A DNA stretch of 64,000 bases from Myoxocephalus aenaeus (GCA_038501785.1 JBAMJR010000180.1:7196001-7260000), one strand, 5' to 3'. Counted from the first letter of the stretch, positions 12,080 through 25,871 are shown. Program-made: numbers and translations. The notes: generated by a model from the letters alone, not told the origin.

Positions 12080-15000
12080 GGGCTTTTAAGAGGGCTTTTG
12101 TTGCCTCTCACAGGCGCTTGTCAGCGGGTGGAACCAAAGCCACTGTTCTCAGGGTGACTTAGGCCTTTCGTGAGCTGTCGATCACAAAGTCGTGCCATTG
12201 CTCAAAGCGGGCATTTAGCCACTCAATTTGTCCCGTAAGCCTCGTGTTCGAGGGCCGTCTAGCAGGCTCTGCCCCCTTGTAATAGAAATCAAATTTCGGC
12301 TTGATAGATAGACAGCACGCACAAAAGGTTATCTTTTTTTAAATTGTGTTTATGCCTTCGACGTAGTCTCCCAGTGTTTCAGGGATGAGCATGGAAAGCT
12401 GATTACGCATCACGGAAGAGTTAAGCATTAAAGGATTATGTGCTCCATTGTGTGTGATGTAACGTGATTTGACGACGCCATCCATACGAGTCATTAAAAG
12501 AGCTGGAGCACGTTTCTTTGTGAGGTTGGGGGCTTTGTTCAGTATCTGAAGGTCAAATAAGAAAAGGCTTTAACTTTAAGATTGACTCACGGCAGAAGAT
12601 CTTTGCATGGCTTCGTCTTTTAAAAGTCTATAACTTTTCCACACCTTGTCTTTTACTTCAGCCCGCGCGGGTTGAAGTCGTCACCTTGCAGCGATGATGC
12701 AGTGGCGTGTCAGGCGGTGTTCCAATTCAGTGGCTGCATCCTTTTTCCAAGTTCGTAATTCTAGACCTGTCCCGCTTTAAAAGCTCCTTTGGTCGTCTTT
12801 TGCCTCAAACTTGAAGGACACTTATTGTCGTACAAATCACGAAGTCTCAGGAGGAATCGTCACGCGAGCGCCTATGTACCCGGAATACAGTCCGGGAAGG
12901 ACACGCTGTTGATCACAGGCTGTCACGGGGAAATGGAAGTTACATGGATGCTGCACTGTAGCATTAGCAGGGGCAGATGGCTATATAGGTTGTCAGAAAA
13001 CCTCCATAGGACCTAAAGAAAGTGGCATTCAGTAGAAGGTTCATGCTTAATTTAAAAAAAGAACATCAGCAAGTTAGTAAAACCCAAGTTGGGGGAAACA
13101 ATTTTCATTAATTTTTGTAATAAAGAAGCAAAACAATATTGACGCTATACTATGCCAGTGAGGGCCCCTTCTCAGGTTTAAGGTGGGTGGAACTAAGCGT
13201 TTCGTGCTGCATAGTTTATGCATGGAAGTCGGCTTCCGGTTTTGGGATTGCTTGCGGAAAATAATCTCTGTTGCAAACGCAACGTTTATGATACTTACAC
13301 GTTTTGTCCAGCAAGATAATCTTAAGAGCTTTGTCTTGCATTAACCACAGATCTTATTTTAACAATAAGCTGATGACGCCGTTGAGCACTTTGATCACAG
13401 TTTGTTGCGTCACAGTTAGCGCCGTTAGCCATTAGCCGTTAGCCGTGAGCCGTCGGCTCGCAACTGCCATGTTGAGAGCCGATGAGAGGCAATAGAAACG
13501 CTCCCAATCTCGTATGTCTTGCTTCTTTAATAAAAAATATGATTTAACTTGGAAGTTGATTGGCAGGGCATGTGTCCCAAGAATAGGAAGGAAAAAGAAC
13601 AAAATGAAAAAGCAAGATGAGGTCTTAATCATAAATTAGATCGGATCTGACCGTTGCCCTGGGATTCGGTGTGACTGCCACTCTATTACCACATGCTATA
13701 TTAAATTCCTGGTTTAACGAGCGGTGTGACCCCGGCAGGGTGCACGGTGCTAATCTGTGTGTTTCTGTCAGAGAGTCACACTGCAGGTGTCAGATTGGCA
13801 GATTGAGCATTTTGGTTATTCCTGTTGTGCATACAGCATGTGTCTCCTCTGGCTTTATCCTGCAGCTGATTTTGTTTTACTGACATGGATCAGTAGAGGA
13901 TTTAGAGTGGGTCGGCCTCGGAATATTTATAATCTTTGCACCAGAGGTCTGACCAGTGTGTTGTTTTTTCTTGGCAAACAGCAGCGTGGTGTGTGCTGCT
14001 GGTATTGTTACGAAGATGACGTATTCAAAAATGTTCCCCAACAAAATACCACGTGAGTTACCGGTACACGTTAAAGACAAAGCAGTAAAACTGTTTATTA
14101 ACAGGTAACTTGAGACACCCCCCCTCCCATACTGCTGTATGTGGATGTATTGAACACCATTAGTGATCAGTGAAATAAATACCACGTTACATGAGAAAAT
14201 GGCAATATTACACACAACATCATAGATGCTCCATTTGGAGATTCGACTAAACTGTCTTTACTAAACAAATAAGTTAATGTTTTACTTCACTTAATCAAAG
14301 CCAAACTTTGCGGAGAGACTGTTAACATATTGTCCTGTGATATTGTAGAAAACTAAGCTATGATATGCGTCACTTTAAAGAGGATATTCATCATATTCTT
14401 TTTTTTTCTTAATTTTTTTCTGTGTTCTATCAGCAACTAATAAACCAGTAACACAGACATTGCTTTATATGCATCTTAACTAATCTCACAAGTGTTTTCT
14501 GTATATCATACCATTTCAATTATTCAAATTCGCTCATGTGGTTGAGGAGATAATCTGGATTTAGTATGGGTATGCAAACCATTCAAAAAGATTTAGAAAA
14601 CACAGCTGAGCTGAAAGAAATGAACAAGCGGCGTGAACTCAAACTTTGCTCCCAAACAGAACGCTTCCTTTATTCTCGCTATTACAAAGTTATAATGAAC
14701 TTACAGTAATCATCAGTAATATATGAGTGTTGTCTATAGCGAGTGCACGTAAACCAGCTCGTCCCTTCATGAGGAAGAACTCTCTTGTTTTGAAGGTCCC
14801 TTTTTCCTCCCGCCTGCCTTTTCATTTGGACTGACTACGTGAACCACATGAGCACAAATGAAATGCCTCAACTGAGTAATGGCTGTAGCTTTTTACAAAA
14901 AGCGCCGCTCGATAACTTTTCAGCCAAAGCTGAATCATAAAAATAAGTCAAGGTCGTGCCAGTGTATAACAAGTGTACTGTGCATCGTGGGGTTCCACTC

Positions 15001-15352
15001 CCTGTCAGTGAATGCTGCTCTTCTTGTCTTCCATTAAGTGAATTTAAATGGCTTTTTTGTTGTATTCCTCGCTGCCTGGGATTCTTTTGTGCTGCCATAT
15101 TCACAGCCGTAGGTTTCAGGGTGCTGCAGGGGACACGTGCCTTTTAATAAAGTTAATATACGTGCTAATTGATTGCTTTAAGTAAACAACACATTGAGTT
15201 AAATTAAGTTTTAATATTTGTTCCCCCTTTCCCTGAAGCAAACAATGACCACTTAGCATAATTGCTTCTTAGAGAGTGACCAGCAATTATTATGTATAAG
15301 TGTGTTTTCCGTAGTGTATAATCACCTGCAGATAAGCACCATTGTGTTGTTG

Positions 15353-15558
15353 TTACCTTAGAATTAGCCGTGTTAACTTATATAACACGTACCATCTTTC
15401 TACGGTAGCCCAGAGCGGACAAACCAAACACCGACTGGAGAGAAGGCAAGTCGTGTTTTCACGTCGTTCTCCTTCCCTCTTGGTGGAAGTTTTCAGTTGG
15501 TTGCAATCTGCAACATCACCACTAGATGTCGCCATATCCTGCACACTGCACCTTTAAC
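15353..15558 (-). mobile_element. Teleost MITE-like repeat, truncated copy, antisense
   Basis: Read on the minus strand it starts TTAAAGGTGCAGTGTGCAGG, then ACATCTAGTGGTGATGTTGC, AGATTGCAACCAACTGA and later GTGTTTGGTTTGTCCG and GGGCTACCGTAGAAA. This is the same order as the copy at 2720-3064. Together they show the family's terminal sequence (TTAAAGGT..CAGTGTG). The inner half after the CTGTAGAAA block is lost. Confidence 0.6.
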
Positions 15559-16330
15559 CTAACGAGTCATTACAACGCGTTTAAAGTGCACTATGAATAC
15601 TGTTTTAAAGCAATCATTTAACTATAATCATACCGTGCTCGTATGCAGATGATCATGCATTATGGGTATGGCTGAATTGACGCAGAAGATAAGGAAGAAA
15701 AAGCTCAAAATTCATCAAAATGGATCAAATAAAGTTGACGCTCAGGTTTCCATGGCGGTGAACTTGTTCCTTTGTCTGTTTGTAACATCTGAAGCTGCTT
15801 TAATCCAACAGCTCCCACCCTGAAGTTGGCATTTGGGTTGGAAATGACCGTGGAAGCCACTGCTGCACTCAATTACATTACAGCGTCTCACCGGGGAGGA
15901 AGTGAGCAAGAATTTTTATGTAAGGACACGTGTGTGTGTAATAATGGGTGTTCAAACGTGTGTGTGTGTGTGTGTGTGAGAGAAAGAGATATAAAGTGAG
16001 AGGAGGTGTCAAAGATTGGAGACAGGGACAGAGATAATCGTGGGAATCCAACAGCTCTCTCATCATTCTATAATGATACATTTGCGACGATACATTTGCG
16101 AGTATGCCATCTCTCATTGTGGTTTGAAGTGCCTGTGTCAGAGCCGCCCCTAGACAGGATGTGAAATTGGGGATGTTTTATTAGCTGCTGGATATTGCCG
16201 AGGTGGTTAAGATGGGCTATTTGATTTGCACCGCTCCTTTCATTTACTCTGTTTGATTTGCGATAAGCGACTTTTCCTCGGGAAAGAAATCGGTAGTAAT
16301 TTCACAGTTTGTGCTCTCTTTCTGTCTCCA

Positions 16331-16340
16331 GCTCTTTGTG

Positions 16341-16376
<36 letters not shown>
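16331..16376. repeat. (TC)n microsatellite
   Basis: CT-rich run with one CCC interruption, followed by AATATGACAGG. Confidence 0.88.
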
Positions 16377-17822
16377 AATATGACAGGCCTCCTCCCACTG
16401 GGACTCCCACGTTCAGCCCCCGAGGCACGATTGCGGAGGGGAACGAACGACGCCAAATGAATCGATTCCGATACAAATGAACTCGTGATGGCAATCCCGT
16501 GCTAAGTGGCTGCTGCTTAATTTCATATTGATGAACGAAGCGCCCGGGCCCCCCGCTCAGAACAATGGCTTCTAATTAGGCCCGGCGCTAATTGCAGACA
16601 CATTGATTGGCCGCGATAGCGATCTTTTGAAAGATCCCATCGGATCAGCCGCCGAGCGGGACCCATGGAGTAAACACTCCAGTTCCCCCGTCGATGTCGA
16701 TGTCGATGTCGAGGCTGAGGGTTTTTTTCTAACGCCGCTTCAGGAACTTTAAAAGCGAAATCAAAGCGAAGGCGACAGCTGCAGCGGGAGGTTTTTTAGA
16801 AATGCGAGGCAGAGAGTGCATCCACAATACTAGGACAAAACATAGTGGTGCCGTTTGAATATAAATGAGATTCATATGCATGCATTATAGCTTAAAAACA
16901 CAAGTCTTTTGACCCTTGTGAGGCACGACAGCAGTGAAGTGTCCACCGCCCTTTCAGAGCGGCCTCTAAATCACGGCAATGCAGGTAAACAGATTAATTA
17001 AATAGATAGAGTCTTTACGACGAAGGTCACACTTCAGATGTGAGGGAAAAGGTGGAGCGCGACGAAGACGGCTGTCGGAGAACTATTCGTTGAGGCAAAA
17101 GGTGCCTTTTGCAATATGAATAATGTAAGCTATTATCTTGAGTTGCTCTCTAGGAAGCAGTGTTCTGGGTGTATGTGTCTGGGGCTTTTATTTTGAAGGA
17201 TGAAATGGAAGAAGGAGAAGAGAAGAAATGTTCTAGTAGTGTGTGAAAAGAAATAAAGTGGTTGTCGTCTCATGCAGATTACGGAGCCTCCTGTTATTAA
17301 TGTATTACTATTATGAAGTATAGGTGCACAATACTACTGTTGCTGTACTACAAAATATGAAATTCTCGAGAGGATGAAAGTGAATGTATATCCCAAATTG
17401 AAATAAGAAACATAAAACAACAGGAGCGACGTAATCCTGAAACATCAGCCTCTTGGTGTGTGTCATTATGGTTGTTTCTCATATTAATATTGTTCAAAAA
17501 GTTCCATCAACAGAGTTGTTTGATCCCTTGAACACAGATTATTCTCTATCCATTCACATTGGAATCTACATTTATTTAATTAAAATATTTAATTATTTCT
17601 CTTTAAAATGTCCTAGAACATGTGTTATAACAAAAAAAATGAAATCCTAGTGAGGTTTTAAACAGAATGAGTAAATGTTGCATCAAAGCTCTTTGGGACG
17701 ATGGGTTGCGGTGACGTATACCAACGGTAACTTCCTGTCATGTCTTCCGCCACGTATCCTACACGGACAGTTTCCCGTCATGCGTGCTGCTAAAATAATC
17801 CACGCTGAATGATGGCAGCGCT

Positions 17823-17823
<1 letters not shown>

Positions 17824-17854
<31 letters not shown>
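17824..17854. repeat. (TC)n microsatellite
   Basis: 31 bp of pure TC, 160 bp upstream of the larger CT-rich tract. Confidence 0.9.
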
Positions 17855-17856
<2 letters not shown>

Positions 17857-18010
17857 GGCAGCGCCGCTCAAATCAAATCATGTGGTCTGATTCGTCTGAT
17901 CCAGTGGAATGAAATAGAGTTAGAAGAAGGTCGGCCTGTGGCGCTGTGTTTCTCACTCTGCTCTAATGTAATGAGAGCAGAGTGAGGCATGGATTACACT
18001 GTAATCCACC

Positions 18011-18012
<2 letters not shown>

Positions 18013-18070
<58 letters not shown>

Positions 18071-18347
18071 CATCTCTCTCTCATTTGTTTGCATCTCTCT
18101 CTCTCACACTCTCTCTCCATCTCTCATTTTTTTGCATCTCTCTCTCTCGCTCTCTCTCCACCTCTCTCTCATTTGTTTGCCTCTCTTTCTCTCTCTCTTG
18201 CTCTCTCTCCATTTCGCTCTCATTTATTTGCATATCTCTCTCTCTCTCCATCTCTCTCTTATTTATTTGCCTTTCTCTCTCCCTCTCCCTCTCCCTCCCT
18301 TTAGACTCTCTCCTCCTCTCTCTCCTCCTCTCTCTCCTCCTCCGCTC
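18013..18347. repeat. CT-rich tract with regularly spaced TTTGC islands
   Basis: Pure (TC)n to 18068, then CT-rich DNA in which CATTTGTTTGC-like islands recur every 45-50 bp, ending in TCCTCCTC variants. It is a polypyrimidine minisatellite. The Ser/Leu open frames in it are compositional. Confidence 0.9.
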
Positions 18348-19620
18348 TCTAGTTTTCATTAACATTGTCAGACAGCCTTTAGTACGCCCCTCAGTTTTAG
18401 ATCAATTTCAATGTTACGATGACTTTCAACCGCGATTCTTCTTAGAGGTCGGGTCTAAATGAATCCGACTGGGAATCCCCCGCGTGAATCCTGGTCTTTG
18501 AGGTGCTTTAGTTTGAATGAATATGTTCATAAACCTTCTGTTGGAGCGCTGCAGTTTAAATACATCAGGACCTGCATACGATCTGGTTGGACCATCCTGT
18601 GTCAAGTCAGCCTATAAAATAAAAACGTCAAGTGTTGCTCTTAAAAGTGATCAAAAATAATCTTGCTTTATAAGACACACTCCTTTTCCTGCTGCTGTTT
18701 GCTTGAGTGTTGTGTTTACCTGAGCTGTCAAACTAAATCACATTTTACTGTAAATAAATGTTAATAAAAGAGCTACTTGCAGAGTAGGCCCTTCAGATGT
18801 CGCAATGTAGTATTGATCGGTTAATATCCATGTTTTGTAAGTCGATCACCATTTTGATCCAGACTGAAATATATCCGATGGCTTTGCACAGAATTCTGTA
18901 CCGACATGCAGAGAATGAATCCTGCTGACTATCCATCTAGCGCCACCATCAGGTCAAAGTTGTGATTCACACACTTAGGTTTTATGGCAAATTGCCTGCG
19001 ACACCAATGGCATTCCCATTGATCAGCAAACATTAGCAAGCTCACAAACTAACATGGTAAACATAAGACCTGCTAAACACCTGCAAGTTAGCGTTAGCAT
19101 TAGCATTAGCCGTGTTTCCATTGGTATATATTTCCATGCACATTTTTGTATGCGTTCGCTTGTGGTGGTTTTGGCCTCTGTTGAAAAAGAGTTGATGCAC
19201 TAAATGAATTATGGAAACATTGCCGATTAAGTTCTGACGGAGTGAACCTTAATCTTTGAACAACGTATCGGCGATTTCTGCAGTCGGCATCTTCTCAGCT
19301 TTTCCCTTCACGCACAAATGTTTATTTTCCTCTCCGAACGGAGTGAAACATGGCCGAGCTGACATGCGATTAAAACTTACCCAATTGAAAGACCACTCTC
19401 AAGCCGACTTGTTATGTTTCAGATTTCGGGAACGTCTATTTCCTCCGCTGTGTTTACCGGCAGATCACGGCCTAGCGTAGCTCATAGCGCCGACTCTAGC
19501 TCAAGCTAGCTCCTTATATTGTCTCCAAACTAGTTGATGGAAACGTGCCATATTTTGCACGTCTTTTTTTTGTGTTTGTTTTTTTTTTATTTCAAAAGAG
19601 CCCTTAATATATTTGTCACA

Positions 19621-19880
19621 GGGCGACTGTGGTTTAGTGGTAGAGCGGGGTCGACCTTCAATCGGAGGATCGGCGGTTCGATCTCCGGCTCTGCTAGTCC
19701 ATGTCGATGTGTTGCTCCCATAGCTGTGCCCACACTGTGTAAATGTTGTATGAATGCTAGTTAGTCCTGTGTGGGCGGGTGGAACATTGCATGGTAGCTC
19801 CTGTGAGTCACCTCCTGTTGCTATAAGTGGAGCCGTGTAATGCTTGTGTTCACATTTACGATAACTTCTGTAATTTGAGT
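19621..19880 (+). mobile_element. tRNA-derived SINE with intact polymerase III boxes
   Basis: A box TGGTTTAGTGG at 19630-19640 and B box GGTTCGATCTC at 19675-19685 fit the tRNA consensus and are spaced as in a tRNA. The following body (CCGGCTCTGCTAGTCC, TAGCTGTGCC, CATGGTAGCTCCTG) matches the same percomorph SINE family as 5403-5625. The acceptor stem does not close into a proper tRNA, so this is a SINE and not a tRNA gene. Confidence 0.8.
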
Positions 19881-20245
19881 GAAGCGGGGGGACCACTCAA
19901 GCAAATGAAACCAGATAGGTTAAAGTGCCACGTTGCAGAACAGCGATCCATCCAAAAGTGACTCCATCATGCCCGGTTCCAATCTGTGATATTAGCTCCG
20001 GACATCGTGAATCAATTGCCTCGTGAAACATGTCGTGAAGCAAACAGCCGCATATCCATCAGCGGCTGAGACGAGATCAACAGCAATCAGCTGAATTGAT
20101 ACATCAGGCCGATGTACTTATTACTAAAGAACCATCTTCAGGGGTCCAACCTCACTTTGCACAGAAAACACTGAAAAAGCTCAAACCGTCTCGTTCTGTG
20201 ACAGCTTCCCACTCCCAACTTCCCACCGCTTTTTTCTCGCTAAGA

Positions 20246-20270
20246 TGTGTGTGTGTGTGTGTGTGTGTGT
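20246..20270. repeat. (TG)n microsatellite
   Basis: 25 bp of pure TG just upstream of the hAT-like end at 20297. Confidence 0.9.
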
Positions 20271-20296
20271 TGGGAGAGTCTTCCTACTCCTCTATC

Positions 20297-20476
20297 CAGT
20301 GGCGGTTTTGGGCACGGGCGAACCGGGCAGCCGCCCGGGGCGGCACTTTTTCATGTCACGTGGGGGCGGCACGACCACTTACCACTTAAAAAAAATCATT
20401 TTCCATTATCTATCATATCACTGTGTGGGGAATTGGCAGGTTGGCGCCCCCCTGCGGCTGCGGGCGCCCTGCTTGT
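20297..20476 (+). mobile_element. hAT-like element end fragment
   Basis: It begins CAGTGGCGGTT, a terminal motif common in hAT elements, followed by GGGCAGCCGCCCGGGGCGG, which I recognise from fish hAT-type repeats. No matching right end is seen before it runs into the G tract at 20477. It is non-coding. Confidence 0.5.

Positions 20477-20517
<41 letters not shown>
20477..20517. repeat. Poly(G) run of 41
   Basis: 41 consecutive G on the plus strand, placed between two hAT-like fragments. The read length of such a run is error-prone. Confidence 0.9.
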
Positions 20518-20518
<1 letters not shown>

Positions 20519-20550
20519 TCCACTGTGGGCTATAGAGCAATACTCTAATG

Positions 20551-20760
20551 CAGCGGCCCCCAACCTTTTTAGAGCCACGGACCGGTTTTGTGTCAGACAA
20601 TATTTTCGCGGACCGGCCTTCACGGTGTGGGCGCAAACTATGACGTAATAAATATGACGTAATACGACCGGCATAAAGACAATTATAAAGTGCATAAAGA
20701 TACAACTCACCATTACGCTGCATTAGTGGAGCCCTGAGCTTGAGGGTTGAGGGTTTTAGA
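20551..20760 (+). mobile_element. Second hAT-like element fragment (CAGCGGCCCCCAACC end)
   Basis: It starts CAGCGGCCCCCAACC and contains GCCACGGACCGGTTT and TTCGCGGACCGGCCTT, the signature of a vertebrate hAT/Charlie-type non-autonomous repeat whose usual end is CAGNGGTCCCCAACC. The 8 bases before it (CTCTAATG) would be the target duplication, but no right end is seen. It may extend towards 20960. Confidence 0.6.
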
Positions 20761-21186
20761 GCTTTTTTGGCGATCTCAGTAACTCTGCCTTGATTTTAAT
20801 CCAGAACACCGAGTTGTAACGGACTTTTAAGTTTCATTTTTGGGGAAACGTATCACGTAACCTCTTGACATGTGTCAAGATGTTATGTTTGAGGCTACGC
20901 ACAGACGGATGTATCCGGTCTTTTTTCAAAATAAAACATTTTTCCGACTTTTCTTTTTGCCCGGGGGGGGGGCTCGGTGGGGGGGTCTCGCCCGGAGGCG
21001 TAATTACGTGTAGAAACGCCACTGCCTCTATCCCTCCTCCCTGTGCCGAGACAGAGACAGCTGTTATCATGTTCCATGAGTGGTGTCGAGGCTGTAACAC
21101 AGCGAGCAGAAAGCCGATTTCCTTCTTCTCCTCGGGGACGCTCCAGCAGGAATGTGATGGTGGGGACAGCAGTGAAACTTGTGGGA

Positions 21187-21187
<1 letters not shown>

Positions 21188-21233
<46 letters not shown>
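21188..21233. repeat. (TG)n microsatellite
   Basis: 46 bp of pure TG. Confidence 0.94.
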
Positions 21234-21235
<2 letters not shown>

Positions 21236-22467
21236 AGGCGGAGGCATGATGTGCGTGCAATGCTTATTTATCGTGGATTTTTGTCTGTGTTTCCAATGTA
21301 GTGAATATGTCATCTCTGTCCGACAGCATGAGTCAAATGACTTTATAGCCACGGCAACAATTACCTGATCCGAATTACGGTGATGGAATAGGCCCACTCG
21401 ACGTTGATCCTGATCCTGGATTAAAACAACCCCGGGTGTCACTCAATTTACGCCGGGAATTTGAGCAACTCTGGATAGGATTTAGCGCTAATGCCATCTG
21501 GACAGGGGTTGTTTTCTCTCAATATTATGCCTCTTTTCAGGACAGCATTAGAATGACCAGAGCGAAACAGTGATTTTGGCCCCACATGGATTACATTTGT
21601 TTTGATGTTTTACAGAATCTATGGAAGGTATAGTGTACAAGGAAACTCTTGTGTGTTTTGTTTAATCCAGTAAGTATTGGATTCATGGGATCACTATGCA
21701 TACGCTAAGATGTTAGCAGCAAGATATCCGCATGCAGTCTGTAGAAAAAACTCAGAAAAAGCTCTAAACACACAAAAAAATACAAGTGAAGCTGATGGGA
21801 AAGTTTTTAGTTTTGCAATAATTTGGTATAAAGAGAAAAGCAACAATAAAAACAAATTGCACAAAAAGACCCCCAAAAAAAGACCTGATCTGGATCACCA
21901 AAGTGATTGAGAAACATCGTCCGGGAACCGTTGACGTATATATGCACTAAATTGTGTTCCACCTGAGGGGCAGAGTCGATATTTCAAGCAGATTTCAAAG
22001 CAATCCGTCTCTGAATCTAAATCTGAGCCTCGAGCATCGGTAAAAGCAGATGTCTCTGTTTTAATTTATGTTCCTTATCTGTTTTTTTTATGCAATCCAG
22101 AGCATGTCAATCAAACAGGTGTTGAGCTGTTTCGATAAAATATCTCAAATAAAATAATAATAATCATAAATCATGTTTTATTTAATTTTGTATTGTGCAC
22201 TTAAGAGACGATCAATCAATATGCTGCTTTATTTATTTTAAGAATTGCTTTGCAGCCTCCTAGCTCCTAAAATGTGTAAATAATCCTAAAAAAAACAACA
22301 ATTTCTTGGATTTCAAAAGTGAAAGCTGAGGATGCGGGTAGAATGTAAAGATGTCCGCAGCATGACAAGCCCTCGGCATGCTGGGAAACGGACATCATCT
22401 CAAAAAGCAGAGAGAAGCACCAACACCTATCCAAACAAACAAACCCCCAGATTCTACCCACTTGCTA

Positions 22468-22490
22468 TGTGTGTGTGTGTGTGTGTGTGT

Positions 22491-22561
<71 letters not shown>
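22468..22561. repeat. (TG)n microsatellite with one TC interruption
   Basis: 94 bp of TG with a single CT at about 22494, which divides an older short block from a longer pure block. Confidence 0.94.
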
Positions 22562-22725
22562 CGTGCATGTGTGCAACGCTTGTCCGCGGACACACATTGA
22601 TTCCCAGAATGCCTTGTGTCATTGACAAACACTATTTCACCCTCTGCGTAAACGTCTGAGTGAAAGAGAGAGTGAAGGGAATGACAACTCCTCCTCCGAG
22701 TGGCTGTGCTCACATGCAGAACTAC

Positions 22726-22805
22726 ACACACACACACACACATCTCACACACACACACGCACACCTGTCATACACACACAGGTACCTGTCATACACACAC
22801 ACGTA
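22726..22805. repeat. Interrupted CA array with 22-28 bp sub-repeats
   Basis: CA blocks are separated by ACCTGTCATACACAC, which occurs three times, giving a small minisatellite within the CA array. Confidence 0.85.
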
Positions 22806-22961
22806 CCTGTCATACACAGCAAATGTTCAACCTGTGAAACTGAAGTTCAGCTCCTCCTGACGGGTACGCCTGCTCTTTAGAATCCCAACACTGTCTTGTT
22901 CTTGTATGTGTGATGTCCTGTTCAGTGAATGAGGTGACCCGCCTCTTGGAGTTTGACCTTG

Positions 22962-22962
<1 letters not shown>

Positions 22963-22994
<32 letters not shown>
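22963..22994. repeat. (TG)n microsatellite
   Basis: 32 bp of pure TG, opposite in strand sense to the CA array at 23138. Confidence 0.9.
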
Positions 22995-22996
<2 letters not shown>

Positions 22997-23136
22997 TGCC
23001 AAGCTCGGATGTTCCGTGTCACTCCTCGCTGACATTTACCGCACCGCCGGCTTCTTTGTGCTTCTCTCATCACCGTGACGGCGGACTTACAGATCGTAAG
23101 ATGCACTCAAGGCGTACGCACAGTTCCAGAGGAATG

Positions 23137-23137
<1 letters not shown>

Positions 23138-23191
<54 letters not shown>
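23138..23191. repeat. (CA)n microsatellite
   Basis: 54 bp of pure CA. Confidence 0.95.
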
Positions 23192-23192
<1 letters not shown>

Positions 23193-25780
23193 CTGAAGGG
23201 AGATCAACAACCAAATTGGCTAGTGGCATAATAAACCCTCAGAGGGAAGATGATCGAACATTACTGAGGGTGACACTTTGTGCAGACTGGCCCATGATTT
23301 GCATCCCTGTGATTATATTATCTAAAAAAAAAAAAGATGAATTTCAAGCCTGTAAATATGACAATATGGCAGCTGTGAAGATGCATTGACATGCATGGAG
23401 CATTTCTCATTATCTTTTTCAATATTGATCGGGCATCAAAAGAGCTTGCAGCCACGAGGTTTCATCCGCTGTCTATCATCCGCTGTCGGCCGGGGACGAT
23501 GCATTATTAATCATCCTGTTGACACGGGGGCCGTGGTCCTAATGAATAGTTTAGAGAGCCTCACGACTAACTAATGAACCAATGTTCAAACTTTGGTTAT
23601 TAATATTAATTAAGTGCAACGCACTCTGATGGAATCATCGTCCGGGTCGCCTTTTTTAGTGCGCCAGACATCTGAGTTCTGAAGGAAATCAGTTTGTTTT
23701 TTTCCTGCGTGCCCGCCACCTGCGAGAGGAAGCGATCGCATCACAACACGACCTCTGCTGTGTTCATCTGATCTCACCGAGGCGAATGGATTCAAGGACA
23801 AATATCTCCAGGCACTTTTTTTTTGTTTTTTGCTGTGATATTTACTTTCGCAAAGATATTCCAACATTTCACAATTGCAGACAAGTTTAGGTTATTTCTA
23901 GGAGAAGAAGAAAAAAAACATTCAACCTCGACGGCACGTTTCACCACCTTCATATTAATGACTATTTAAAGTCTCGGATGAGCTTTTTGCACATTTAGAA
24001 CTGCTTTCATTATTTCACTGACAAATACATTTTGGAAGTGTGAACTTCAGGATACATAATTGCAAATATTCAAATTGGAGAGAGCAGCACATCAGTCGTG
24101 TGGGCGCCACTGGGTTCAGGGCTCAGTTACATGATGGATTATTTACTATATTCTTTTTATTTTAGGGCTCTCATTGACAAGAATAATGAAAAAAAAAAGA
24201 GAAATAACCAGGACCAGGATCAATAGATAGTGTAAGAAATGTACTTACTCTAAACAGTGTTCAATCATACTGTTATTTAAAGGCAATGTTCTCATCAATG
24301 TGTCCTGACGCCTTGACAATGAATGGAAACATAACTTTTTTTTTTACAACAAAGCTCCCCAGAGCAGCTTTAAATCCATCGTGAAATAGACAACCGACAT
24401 AATGAATCGATGAACTTCTTAAAATACGCCCCAAAGCAGTTCGATGTCGACCGGTCAGCAGTAACCGCGGCCTTAAATGGGCAATTAGCGCTGGACTTTA
24501 CTTCATTGAGCGATGCTTTATTTGACATTATCTCTACCTGTCGTGACACTGAGTGGACCCTGGGCCGTCTGCAGAACAGCTGACGGCGTCTATTCCACGA
24601 AGTTAATGTGGCGCGCCGAGAAGCTGCAGTAAAGATAATGTAAGGGTTGTAAAAGCGCTAAAGCTAATTAGCTCGCTGGCAGAAGTGCACCAGGTGATTG
24701 GGAGCCGCGTGGCCGAGACGGAGGACAGACGGAGAGGGGAGGAAATAATACGCGTGCGTCTTCTGCACAAACATCGAATGGCCTCTGACTCCGCACGACA
24801 CCGGCGAAAGGCAGAGATCGAGCCTCGCTTTGCTATTTTAAAAAACATCCTTATCAAAACTCGGCCTGCTCGGCTACCAAGAGTCAAATACATTATTTAA
24901 CTTCCACCGCATACATCTTCAACCTCGCTCTCAATTAACCCGCGTTAGCTTTTTGGACCCGTCTGCTTGCTCTCCATGTTGTTTTCACCTTTTTGCGACA
25001 TGCAATAAAAACAAGTTCGTAGAGGCAACGTCCGCGTATGATTCACACGGCGAGGCCGCGCGCTCGCTTCTGCTGAACTCCTTGGAATTTGCATTTCACT
25101 TCTCGAATAAGAGATTATTATCCTGAGCCGAGATGAAACTGAAGATGAGTCAGATGAGAGGCATTGACTGTGTGCAGTAGATTCATGTATAAACAAGCAG
25201 AGAGATGATGAGCTTATTGAACGTTCCCTGTGGGCGTAATCATCAAATAATGTATCGCCGGCTGAATCGCATCGATCGAGAATATTGACAGATTTTTGCA
25301 AAACCCTGGATTACGTTCAACCACGTAGTTTTGTATCCATCCGATATGAACGGTAGAACACTGGGAGGAGTTTATCTTGTCTCCGTCCGGTAATCCCTAT
25401 TACCACTACTGTTACAGTCTGTGTGTGGGCAATGAGCTTGACGCGTAATGAGTCTTCAGAGGCAGTAACGCCCTTTTTAAAAGTTTACTCAACAAAAAAT
25501 AAAGACACAAGAATCATTCAGTGCTCAACTTGGCACAACGGTCAAAAAACTGATTAACTCCGCAGACTGATTAACCTCAACTGAGAGATATAGGCTATGA
25601 TGTAGTCAGTAACGTAACTTAAAGGAGCATTTCAACGCACTTTTATAAATCGCTAAACACATCTTACTAATGTGTTCTATGGCTCTTACAATTCTTGTCG
25701 GGCTTTCAAGTGACCATCGAGCCAGAACACGGACCAATCTGCGGCCTGCGAGGAGCTACCGGCGGCCCCGGGCGTGGCTC

Positions 25781-25782
<2 letters not shown>

Positions 25783-25871
<89 letters not shown>
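25783..25871. repeat. (GT)n microsatellite
   Basis: 89 bp of pure GT, 82 bp upstream of the large palindrome. Confidence 0.95.

Noticed and set aside
19621..19695. tRNA gene
   Set aside because: Both promoter boxes fit, but the acceptor stem does not close and a SINE body follows directly.
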